64,000 nt of DNA from Arion vulgaris (taxonomy: Eukaryota > Mollusca > Gastropoda > Stylommatophora > Arionidae): NCBI GenBank assembly GCA_020796225.1, contig CM036755.1, forward strand, positions 82,219,150 to 82,283,149, written 5' to 3'. The notes under the pieces are model-generated. The model was given only the letters and a program-made list of their open reading frames with translations, searched no databases and was not told where the DNA came from. How positions within the stretch are numbered: position 1 is the first letter of the stretch; each line of letters starts with the position of its first letter. The position numbers and the translations under genes were made by a program. This document shows, piece after piece, positions 1-12,700 of this stretch.

Positions 1-58
1 TGGTTTGATATGCATTGAAGATGATCTGTCAACTAAAGTAAAGTTACTTCTCTTACAG

Positions 59-202
59 ATAGACAGTGTCTTGGTGGACAGTATGGACCATATTGTGATC
101 AAAGATGTAACTGTGCTAACTCAAGCGATCCATGCTTTGTTAGTACTGGGGGATGTCCATCTGGCTGTGCTGCTGGTTACCGTGGTGAATCATGCACAAA
201 AC
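59..202 (+). CDS. RPTP exon 1 of window: EGF-like repeat 1
   Basis: The acceptor is ttctcttacag and the donor is gtaagt. The exon is phase 1 at both ends, which is typical of a shuffled EGF module. It encodes 48 residues with eight cysteines and an NSS glycosylation sequon. The incoming phase 1 shows that at least one exon lies upstream of the window. Confidence 0.9.
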
Positions 203-3200
203 GTAAGTTAGGATGACTTTGAATATTAACAATCTTTCTGCCTGTACTGTTTATTATAATTATTAAGTAGTAGGATTTCCTTGCGAACGTCCCTCTCATC
301 ACAGCCCGCCGGAAACACTCTCTATACCCTAGCAACTTCTCCCGTCTCCTCCAGCATCATGTTCAAGGTTTCAGTGATGTCCTGCTGCCACCTTCATCAT
401 GCTCGTCCCCTGTCTTGCACTTCAATAACCGTGCTTTCCATTGTCTTTTTCTTCAAACCACTGTGATGTTTAACATGGCCAAAATATTCCATCATCCCGG
501 ATGTGACATTATTTATGAGCCAACGTCTCGATATGCAGGTCTTGTAGGATGTCTGTTTTTTCTCTTCTCTGTTCAGGATGTTCTAAGAACTTTTCTCTAA
601 TACCTTGTTACAAAAAGCTTCAATTTTATCCTTTAATGTTTGTGTTATGGTCCACAATTCACATCCATATGTTGCTACAGGGAATATGTATGTTCTCAGA
701 AGTCTTAGTTTATTGTAATATTATTGCATAACACTGGATCGAAATACTGGACATTGTCTGTCAGACCAGCATGGTGGAAAGGTAAGCAAAATAATAATCT
801 TCACAGAGACACATAAGAAAACAGACAAATGTAAACTTCACAGAGATATGGGACAATATATAAATACAAACTTCACAGAGACATATAAGACAATAGATAA
901 ATACAAACTTCACAGAGACTATGAAACAATAGATAAATACAAACTTCACAGAGACATATGAAACAATAGATAAATACAAACTTCACAGAGACAATGAAAC
1001 AATAGAAAATACAAAATTCACATAGACATAGAAACAATAGATAAATATAAATTTCACAGAGACAGATGAAACAATAGAAAATACAAAATTCACAAGACAT
1101 AAGAACAATAGATAAATATAAACTTCACAGAGACATATGAAACAATAGATAAATATAAACTTCACTGAGACATATGAAACAATAGATAAATACAAACTTC
1201 ACAAGACATATGAAACAATAGATAAATATAAACTTCACTAGAGACAATGAAACAATAGATAAATACAAACTTCACAGATACATAATCAATAGATAAATAC
1301 AAACTTCACATAGAATAGAAAACTTTAGCTGCAAAATCCAACCAATCATGAATGTCAAGTGTTCTTCTTCTTCACCGCCATAAAGAGCGATGTTAAAGGA
1401 GTCAAGACATATTTTTGTGTTATCAACAAAGATGTATTACAATATTCTATTTTTTTAAATGTTTAATTATATTTTCTATTTCCATTATAGATTACAGTTA
1501 TTTCAAATTAATATTTTGTTTTTCTCATGCAGCCTGTCAAAGTGGAAAATATGGCAAAGACTGCATATCTAACTGTTCCGAGTTTTGTGTAGCAGACGTC
1601 AATGGTATACCAGTTTGTGCTAACATTAATGGAACTTGTCTCAATGGTTGCGAAGATGGCTATATGTTGCCACAGTGTGATAAAAGTAAGGTTTCGTTGA
1701 ATCTACAACTTGACCTGCGTAAATTATAAATTCAGAACATTTATTTTGAAGTATTGATACCTCTCACTCCTTACATTCTTCTTCTTCAAACGTTCCCTAT
1801 CAACCACTTGTTAAACCACTCTTTGTGATTTGTATGTGATTTGAGCCTAAGAGTGATTGTACATTGTGCCAGTTATGCACTAAAAGTAGGCCAGAACATC
1901 GATGCCTGCGATGCTTTTTTTTTACTAAGGTAGCTTCCTAGGTCCTACATCAGTTGCCTCTTAGACATGACTAGAGGTCGCAGTGGTACTATTCTTTGCT
2001 TCCTGGCTGCCCCAGCACCACATGGGCGACTCTTTACATCCAGGGGTATCTCTGGTTAAGTGGTTAAGCCTTTGCCTTGTGTTCTGAAGGTCTGGCTTGA
2101 ATCGGACCGCACTGTTCAGTTCACATGTTAATTTTTTTCAAGAGAACACTAAGACTGTTGCAGGAGCTACGAGGGTAAAGCTTTGAGCGATACTCTCGGG
2201 AGGTGGCATGCCACTTCTGTAGAAAAGGACCAACCTGTATGGGACAAACCTGATGCAATTAAGTCAATTCTTTGGTTTTAACCTTTTTTATTTTTAGATT
2301 ATTTATACTACTCTTCTCATTTCTCTAATCCTAGTTTTTGTCTCAAAATGTCAGGATAAGAAGAGATGTCTAGAACTGATTTTGTTTTGCCCTTCATAAG
2401 TAGTGTTATTCACCACCTCTGTTATTTCTGTGCTCCACCTTTTGCTTGAGCGGCCATTTGCTGTGCATCAATTGTGATTTGCACTATGATGCGAGATATA
2501 CTTTTGTTGAAATGGTTACTAACATATACAAGTTAACAGTAATAGTATCATGAAAAGTCCAATATTTCTTGCATCATCATCAAATAACTTGTCTTGCAGA
2601 ACTTTGCCACCCCAACAGTCCATCGAAATTTCTCTCTCTCAAAGGCCAGATGTCCCACCTCTGCAGTGGTCATGTGCAAACCATCAGACACATCCTGAAT
2701 CTATCTTCTCTGTGGTCTTCCACTTCTTCTCTTTGCCAGTATGCCTCCTTCCATGATGAGTCTTCTCCAGCCCTTCATGTCTTTTTATATGTCCAAAATA
2801 CCTCAATTGTCTCTTTCTTACTTGTAGCATTAGCCAGTTATCTTTGATTTTGAGTACTTTCTGGATAGATCTATTTGTTCTTTTCTCTGTCCATGATAAA
2901 CAGAGGACTCTCCTGTAACACTTATGTTTGAAAGCACATATGTTTCTTACAGCTCTTAGCAAAGTTTATTTCAAGGTTTCCCTAGGGCATTCTCTCTTTC
3001 TGGAACCATTTGCCTCCCACTTCAATGTCCACTTTGGTATTCTTTGATCATTTCATCTAAAGGTATACCTAACATATCTCCATCTTCTATTTCTTATAAC
3101 AGCTGCAACTAGTGGTTGACCAGACATTTCTCTGATTTCATTACTTCTCCTAAATTCGTCCCATTTAATGTTCATTATTTTTTGCAGACATCTATTTTCA

Positions 3201-6200
3201 AATGCATTCAACTTGCATTTCTATATAGTTAGTTATTTTCCAACTCTTGTTGGTTAGGATTGATACAACATTGGAATTTAAAATTCGTAATTTAGTTTTA
3301 AAACTATAAAACTTGCAACATGCGGTTAACTTGATGTGATTTATGGACTTACATGTTTAGATCTTACATTCATTTTGCTTGAATGTCCATTTTCATTCAA
3401 TTATCAAAACTATTTTTCTTGTCTCACAGTTTGTCCAGCAGGAACATATGGCAAAAACTGTACATCTAGTTGTCCTCAGTTTTGTGTAGCAGATGATAAT
3501 GGGAAATTACTCTGTGATCATATAAATGCTACTTGTCAGAATGGATGTCAAGATGGCTACCTGTCTTCTTTATGTGATACTCGTAAGTTTACAAATATCC
3601 CTACATTGTGTGTATACTCTGAAAATGTATCTACAATTTATGGAATATTTCTGCTTGATATTTTAAGTTTGTTATTAAATTCTAAAGTTAATAAAAGAAA
3701 ATTTATGTTAACTAGTCAAAGAAGCATGAGAAAACTATTACTATGTGAGTATCAATAGTTTGTTAAAGGATACAAACTATTTATAGATATATCAAACTAC
3801 TTGGACAACCTGTGGCACAAACTATATTTATATTTATAAATAGTATATTGGATGATATGTGTGTGAAGCATGGACATTTAATTAGGGAGTGAAAATACAT
3901 AAATTATGCTTTTCACTACAAGTGTTACAGAATAGTCCTCTGTATTTCGTGGACAGAGAAGTTCATAAATATACATATCTAGAAAGAACACAAAATCAAA
4001 GAAAACTGGCTGATGCAACAAGTAAAAATGAGAAATCTCAAATATTTGGAACATATAAAGAGATACAAAAGGTTGCAGAAAACCATTATGGAAGTAGGCA
4101 TCCCGGCAAAGAGGAAGACCACGAAGAAGATGGATTCAGTATGTAACTGATGTTTTGAGCATGGCGGTTGCAAAGGCAGGACATCTGGTCTATGAGAGAG
4201 AAATTCCAAATGACTTAAGGTGTCAAAGTTCTGATCAAGACAAGCTATGTAATGATGTTAGGTGATGCATATTAGTGTTATACTTACTGCAAGCAATATA
4301 AACATAGAATCTTTAAGTGATAAATATTATGGTGTTATACAACGATTGTGGCCTTTCTTTTCTATAGTTTGGTTTTGACTCACAGCGTCAGGATAAAAAG
4401 AGCTTTCTAGATCTAGCTTTTATGTGCACTTCATACATAGTGTTTTTCACTGCCACTGTTATTTCTGAGGTGAGAACAATGAGTTATTTTGCAAGAACCC
4501 CAGAGGAAGCAACGGAAGCAAAGAATACGATCAACAAATAAACAGTGTACAAGTATTAAGAGTTTCCCGAAAACACAAATAGACAAACACAGGATTCGAA
4601 CCACTTACCCTCATTTCCTATGACACCCATAGCCTAGCCGAGGTCCACCTTTGCATCTACGTCCTTTTGCTTTGTATACACTGTATCGAAGTAACATTGC
4701 TCTTTGAGTCTGTTATAATAATCTGCTTATAGTAATCTGCTTATGTTGCTGAATCATTTAATTTGTTACTTCTTGATAAAGTTTAGTACTGATGTTCTAC
4801 CCGCTTTTTTGTTTCCAGATGTCTTCATTTCTAAACCAATCTCTTCTTGGTTATTGGTTACTAAACTAACGTCATTCCATTCTGGGCAGAACCATAGGTG
4901 CTCAGTCTCCCCAACAGATATCGAAGAGTATGCTTACTGATGGTTCCCATAACTCGCTGATTAAACACACCTCTCACTCTGTCTCTCAGGCATCCAATTC
5001 GACTTGTACAATGGGTAACTCCAAACCGCCTAAATCGCTTGATCGATTCAACATCGATTTTAGTGTCCTCATCCATCAGACAGTGCGAAGAGACCGAAGA
5101 ACATCCCCTTATACATCTTCAACTCCCCAACAATCGATGCTGTTGATGCAATTCTGTTTACGGTAATCTCTTCTTGATACTTCCAGTATTCTTCGTAGAC
5201 ACTTAATCTCTCTTGTGACTAGTTTATTTTAGTTTAATCTTTGACTAGTTTAATCCTTCCACGATTGTGGTCAAAACTCTGTACCGTTCATGATATTAAC
5301 AAAAGTTGACATACAAAAACTAATATTAGATCGGTGGAAATACCATCCAAAATATGCTGTCCAAAAGCAGTGCATCAAAGTATGATTTTTAGTATGTGCA
5401 TGCAACTTATAGTAAGTTGAATGCATTTCTTCTTCAGCGGTCTCTGGTCATGCGCTTAATTTACTGTGGACAACAAACTAGGCAGTCAGCTTCAGGTCTG
5501 TCAGGTTTCCCAAAGCTTAGTTTTCAGGTCGACTGGGTGTGGCCACATGTTGCTTCTCAGCTCCCCCAAAAGAGGATAGTCTTGCAGGACATGCTCTGGT
5601 GTCTGTTCCACCTGTTGACATTGGCAGAGAGCTTTTTGACTTATTCTTAGTCTATATAAGTGTTTGTTGAGTCTACAATGTCCGGTGCACAGTCGAAATA
5701 TAATGACCTGGTCTGTCCTGCTTAGGTTTTTGAGGAAGCCTTTTCCATAATCGTATCCAGAGTTTGTCTTTCAGTCTACTGCAGATTATCTCTGTATGAG
5801 GGTTTTGACCTCTTGAAAAGACAGTGGTTGGTAAATTTGCTCTCTGGCACTGCCCTCCTTAGCTAAGACATCATCACTCTCATTGTCTGCAATGCCACAG
5901 TGAGATGGAATCCACTGCAAGTGAATTTTACCTTTCTGAAAGCTGATCAAGTTCTCTTTTTAGGTTTTGTACTGTGCTGTCAGCGGATTTAGCTTCCAGG
6001 GCTTGTATAGCTGACAGTGAGTCTGTAAGAAATATCATCTTGCCTTCAGGTACTTGCATCTTGTTCATGTGCTTTGCTGCATCAGAAGGGCTAAAAGTTC
6101 TGCTTTGTAGTTGGAACATATTCTTCCATTAGGGGCCGCTAGAGACACAGTAGTAGCATATGGGTGCCTAATGTACATTCATGCTCCACCATTCATGGTT

Positions 6201-6680
6201 GCCTCCATTGCAGAGCCATCTGTATAAATTCTTATCCAGCTGTCTTCTGGCTTTCTTCACTAGATTGGGCCTGCATCTTTGCGTAACAATTTATGGATGG
6301 AGGTTGAGAAGTTTAGTGAATGCATCTGAAAATAGATGTCTACAAAAAATAATGAACATAAAATTTGATGAATTCAGGAGAAGTGTGAAATCAGAGAAAT
6401 TTCTGATCAACCACTAGTAACAACTGTTAGAAGAAGGGGAAGATGGAGATATGTTGGGCATATCTTGAGAAGAAATTATCAAAGAATACCAAAACATGCA
6501 TTGAAGTGGGAGGCATAGGATTCAAGAAAGAGAGGATGCCTCAAGAAAATCATGAAACAAACTTTTCTCAGAGGCAAAAAATATTGGATTCAATTCCATG
6601 GGAGAGACTGAGCGAGTTGCCCAGGAAAGAGTGGTATGGAGCAATTACTTGCAGGCCCTGTGTAACGTATACGTCGAGAG

Positions 6681-6764
<84 letters not shown>

Positions 6765-9700
6765 AACTAAGATAATAAACCAGATTACATGTAAAGACAA
6801 TTTGTATTTCTCCCACAGCATGTCCAGCAGGAACATATGGCAAAGACTGCAAGTTTAACTGTTCTCAGTTTTGTATAGCAGACATTAATAGTACATCAGT
6901 CTGTGACCATGTTAATGGTACTTGTCTGAAAGGATGTCAAGATGGCTACATGTTTCCCACATGTCATCAAAGTAAGTCTGCTTCTATACCTTGATATAGT
7001 GCTGTCCAATGTTTTTATATATTGGGGAGTGCCAGACTAGTGTCTGTGGAGATGCAGATGCCTTGTGGCAATTACAGTAATAATACTAATAAAAATAATT
7101 TAAAAAAACTTTTTAAACTGTTCTTACTACCTTTAATACCGTTTTTGGGGCGATGTAGTGTAGTAGTTTGGATTTTGATGCGATAATAATGAGTGGTATG
7201 ATGATGTGTGCTTGATGGTAAATCACACCACTGCTGCACCAATTCACAACATAGTTGGAGATGAAATAACTATATAGAGATCTGCTTAGGTAGTTGGATT
7301 GCATGTTTTATTGATGTTCTTCATACATAGGCAAAAACACGTCCGTTCCTGTCTACTGTTTATATCGGTCTCCCTATCTTTTCTAACGTCATTACACAGT
7401 CCTACACAAAGCTACGTCACTGTCTCGTACTAGTGTTGCTATCTGCTATTAACGTGCAGACTTGGTGCGCAAACACTACAGTTAACTAATTTCATATCTA
7501 CCAACCCATCTATCTAAACTACCTGTCTGGCCTGCTGGCTACCACCTGGGGTTGAGGGACTGGCTGCATGCCTTCTACAGTAGGACAGGGGAAACATGGG
7601 CTTGTGGAATTTAATGGCCGCATGGTTAGTGCAGTTGCTGCAAAACTGTTCAGGTTAGGATTTTTTCTCTATGCCCCCAACAGAAAAAATGTCTTGGCCA
7701 TATCGTGGATTGAACCCAGGTCTCGCGCATGGGAGCTGCGCATTCATGTGGCCACATGCTCCACTAATAATAATAATAATACAATAATATTAATAGTAAC
7801 ATTTTCTCTGAGGTCGGAGTAAAGTTGACCTGAATGTTGAAGGACAATGGTGATAAGGAAAGCAAGCCTTCATGTAAAATCCCTAATGACCGCCCACTAC
7901 TGACAATGAACATAAACAATTGACAAGCAGTCACTGCTCAAGGTGTGCACATATGACAATTTGAAGTGTTCCGACACCTTCCTTGCAGTACTGCACTGCT
8001 TGTTTAATGTGGTGTTTGTTAGATAGTCTGAAATCACAATTTATTCCAGAGTCACTGATAGCAAAGTCGATAACACACTGTGCTAGTGACCATATTCCCT
8101 GGACATTTTGGGGTTTGAGGGCAGCATGGGCAAAAAATTGTCTATGTGAACATGGTACATGGGTAGACTAGAGGGAAATCATGATCCTTAAATTATGGTT
8201 TTCAATTATAAATACTTATGAAGTCGGAGTTAGGCTCTCCTAAATTGCAAGGAACACTAGTGATATAGAAAACAAGCCTTCATGTAAACATCAGTCAAAG
8301 ACACCATGACTATGCCTGAACTCTTAGTGGCAAATGAAGAAAAAAAAGGGTGTTCCAAGATATAGGCTGAAATCATCAAAGGTTAATCCAAGATAATACA
8401 ACCTGTCCCATCTGTAATTATTTTGCCCATCGATCCATTATGGGTAGGTCAGCTTTAACTATGGAGTTAAACCAATCCACATCAACTGCTAGATTGCAAG
8501 AGCTGGGTTTGGAGATTGGAGTGACCAGAAAAAACAGGTATGTGAATAGTCTCATCAATCAAAATTGAACTAGCACGATCAGTCACTGGATGCTGTTGGA
8601 GATATATATTGAAGGAGATCAGAGCACCTAAGGACAATAGAGCACACCAATTTAGTTCATTCCAGGTCTTTCCTGCATCTTCTATTTCTACAGATCATCT
8701 CTAGGTCACCCCCTACCATATAGATGTATAGATTGGAATTATCCACATGCATACTCTGCTGAAATAGACTACTTAGCAAATACATTTTGTGCCCAGAGAG
8801 AAAAATATAGGTTCTGTTAATTAACTATTTGTGAAGGAAGACAGTTGTGGTTTTGCTTTGACATCAAGCAGTCTCACTATGGAAATCATGGCAGTAACTA
8901 AAGCGATGGTCTGGCTGGAATCACAGACTTTTATCGATGCATGTTATCTCAGCGACTCAATGAGTATGCTCAGGAAGATTGAAACAGGCTGGGCTCAGAG
9001 ACAATCAATGGAGTCACTGAGGAGGTCTCATCATCATCAGGTGCCGTGTCTGCTAACGTAGGCGATCATGGATCTCCACAAATCTCTATCTTTGGTGTAT
9101 GTTATCAATTCAGATGTTGACGCTCTACCGTGCCATGAAGTCAGGCTACCCAAAATTTTCTTTCTCTGTCTTGTCTACCCTCGATTTTATCAGTTGTTAC
9201 AATGTGTTCTAAACCTCCCTCCTCATCACATGTCCGAAAAATGATGACTGCCTATTTCTTATATTGAGAATAAGTTTTCTCTGTGTCTTGACCTCATTCA
9301 ACACCTCAACATTAGTGATTTTTGCAGTGCATGGGTTTCTCATCATTCTTCTGTAAAACCAAATCTCTGTGGAGATTTTTTATCTGTTTATTGTCCATGA
9401 CTCGCATCCATATGTCAGTACTGGCTCTATGTAACACTGAATAATTTGCATTCCGACCTCAATTGAGGAGGTCTAGGCTGACAAAAGCAGTTTTGTGTGC
9501 CAGGCACGAGGGGAAAATAATGCATCGATAGGGTTGCAGGTATGGCTGGTGTAAAAAGCAGGCGAGCAATGGACCAGGCTGATATTATAAATTCCCTAAG
9601 GCAGAGAGGATGTGTACATGATACAAGTAATGGCTATGAATCTACAACACTAACCAGACTTCAAGAATTCCAAGTCAAATGTGGTGTAGCCAGACAAGAA

Positions 9701-12700
9701 TACTATGCTGGTAGCCAAAGAAAGTGGCGTCTGTGGCTTAGGGTTAGGGTTAGTCTATTAACCCCAACGTTCTGAGTTCGAATCACACTGTGGACAATTT
9801 GGTCGCAAATTGTTTCACGTGGATTTTTACTAAAGGACGATGGTGCCACCCTTTCAGAAAGCAATGGCAAACTACTGAACGTAATAATGCCTAGAAAATC
9901 ACAAACAGCGTTAAAAGCTGGGGTTGATTCACAAAGTCCTGTAAAGGATATGCAATTAACTTAACTTTATATGGCCTTTTCTCTTTACAGACGGTCAATT
10001 GGCAAGTGTTTTACTGTGACAACTTCTGAGTTTTCGCTTTTCTCTTGTTGTTCAGCTCGTATATAAGTCTCTTCTCAAAAGACTCTGCGCCTTTCGTAAT
10101 TTGGCTTTCCACACAACTCTGTCATCAGCTAGTCCCTCCCATGTGCTGGGACCTATAGAAAAGTTTTCTATTGAGCTTTGCAGACATCTTTATATCTGAG
10201 CAGTGGTCTGCCCTGGTGCCTCTTCCTCCAAAAGTTCACAGAACAACATTTGTTTTCGTATGGCAAGTTTCCATTCTTCTCACATGTCCCAACCATCTTA
10301 GTCCTCTACTGCTGATCATGCCCATGATGGAAGGCAGTTTTGCACGTTGCAGTACTTCAGAGTTGGTTATCTTGTCGTACCACCTGATGTTCATAATCTT
10401 GTGGAGACATCGAAGGTGAAAGATTCTCTCGTGTCTTGAGTAGGCTGTCCATGTTTCTGAGCCATATAATAAAGAACTAATTACACAGGCTCGATATATT
10501 TGGATCTTCGTCTGCAATGTCAATTTTGTGTTGTCCCATGCTCGCTTTGATAGTATGCCGAATGTAGTAGCCGCACTCCCTACACGAGCGTTGATTTCTT
10601 AACTTTAACAGCCAAAGAAGAATAGTAAACCAAGAACCATTGTCGCTAGTCGCCACACGCTGAGAGAGACACTGAGGAGGAGATCAGAGCACTTATGGAC
10701 TAATTGTTTCGATGTGCAGTGTTGATGATCCAATGACTAAACTAACTATTTAACTATTCAAATATTGATGTATTATTCTTGTAGATTGTTCAGTGGGAAC
10801 ATTTGGCAAAGACTGTAGATCTCAATGTGCCAGGTCCTGTTTGCTCAATGACAAGAACATTCCAGAATGTGATCACATCAATGGAACATGTGAATGTCAA
10901 AATAGATTCCAAACACCTTTATGTAATGAACGTAAGTTTGAATTTGCACCCACACTTGCAAAAATATAAATCTAAATATCTCTTTCGCGATCACCCCCCA
11001 GACCAATGTACCAGATCTCCCCATCAATTCTATTCATGTGAAAATTTGATTCATGCAGCCTTAGCATTGGTGGGTTTTACATCACATCTTCGACACCATT
11101 TGGAGCTCTGGTGCTTATCCTTTGTGTCCGGTTTCAGTCAGTGTTTACTCGGTTCATTCTCCGTTCTGTAGCCATCTAGTATTTTTAACGGTGTGGGGTA
11201 GCTAGCCCCACCTCCAACCTCCTTAGTCGCCTCTACGACATGCATGGCAGGTAACAGTGGTTCTATTCTTTACACCCCAATTTGGGCCCTATTAACCACT
11301 CAAGCGATCTAAATAGATGTATCCTCTCACAATGTTTGGGAAATAGCAAATAGTACAATTTTAGAATATAAAGTTATGTTTGGCTACGCTCTCATTCAGC
11401 AATGCTCATGTATATTCTTTGTTATTTTTGTATTTGCTAGTCTTGGAAGAGTAACAGCAAATCCAATTTCTGCTGCGCTTTTATTTACTAGGTAACTTCC
11501 TAGATCCTACATCAGTTGCCTCTTATGACATGCTTTGTAGGTCACAGTGGTGCTATTCTTTGCTTCCTTGCGGCCCCGGCATCACACGGGCGGATTTATA
11601 ACAAGCAATCAAGTGCCATGCCTGCCGGTGTATGTGATCATGTCTCTCTGCATCTCTCTCTCCTTGGTGCAGTTACTCAGTTTTGATGTCAATCTTTTGT
11701 CAAACCATGATGTCAGACCATCCAACATCTTCTCCTCTGTCTTCCATGATCTCTCTTCCTGAATTTTACCAGTTGTCACTAAATGTTCTAAACCTTCTCT
11801 TTGCACTATATGCCAGAAGAACCTTGATTGTCTGATTTTTAATTCTTTTAATAAAGTTTCTTTGTGTGCAGTCCTGTTTTAAAACCTCATCATTTGTTTT
11901 CTTCGCTGTCCATGGAATTTTTAGCATTCTTCTGTAAAATCACATCTCTGTCGCTTCCAGTGATCTTATTGATTGCTTGTTCATTTTCCATGATATGCTG
12001 TCATACATAAGTATTGGCTCAATATAGCATTGGAGTACTGTTTTGCAGTGTCATTGGTAGTGAATTCATACATAATGTGTTTTTCATTTTCATAAAAACT
12101 GCTTTTGGTTGAGCTATTCTAATTCTAATCTGTTTTACATCGTCCATCTGATGTTTTGAATTTTCCCAATCGATGGACTTATTTCAGCATTGTTTTGTTA
12201 TATATATATACTAGATGATGAACCCGGCTCAGCATGGATGAAAATTGTTAGTAATCCTTGATGAGGAAAAGGTGAAGCTGTTCCAAGAGATGTCATCTTC
12301 TTCTTCAGCAATTTCTGGTCATGCGCTTAATTTACTGTGGACCACAAAATGGGCAGTCAGCTTTTTTCTCGATATAAATTTTTGTTGAGTCTGCATTGTC
12401 CGGTACGTAGTTAAAATATAATGACCTGATCTGTTCTGCTTAGTCTTTGAGGAGTCTTTTCCATAATCATATCCAATGTTTGTCTTCCAGTCTACTGCCG
12501 ATTTTATCTGTATAAGGGTTTTGACCTCTTGAAAAGACAGGGTAGGTTAAGACATATCAGTTAGGTTTTATTTATTTTTTTAGACGAATATTGACCCAAT
12601 TTCGAGTCAGTATTCTAAATTACACAGTTTGCTCAAACCAAAGCAAACGAAAAACGCAATTTTATAGCGTAGTTTGAAACAACAAATTAAGGGACGTAAT

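Larger units (their letters stand above)
8825..10765 (+). mobile_element. J1 Jockey/I LINE 3' end, split by two later insertions
   Basis: Three collinear pieces (8825-9028, 9464-9722, 10610-10765) match the J1 element at 53929-55913. The first gives RNase H ([20 protein letters not shown]), the second the segment [17 protein letters not shown], the third the 3' UTR ending in ctaaactaac. The gaps are later insertions with target duplications of 11 bp (9018-9028/9464-9474) and 10 bp (9713-9722/10610-10619). Confidence 0.85.

Noticed and set aside
761..1195. Cys-rich reverse-strand frames resembling a repeat protein
   Set aside because: They come from a 36 bp minisatellite with indels between units; there is no start context, no conserved domain and no splice pattern.
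6443..6858. Overlapping frames on both strands with long Ile-Tyr runs
   Set aside because: They are translations of the (AT)40 microsatellite; no protein is implied.
9735..9760. Telomere-like ttaggg repeats
   Set aside because: Only two to three units inside a SINE; no array.
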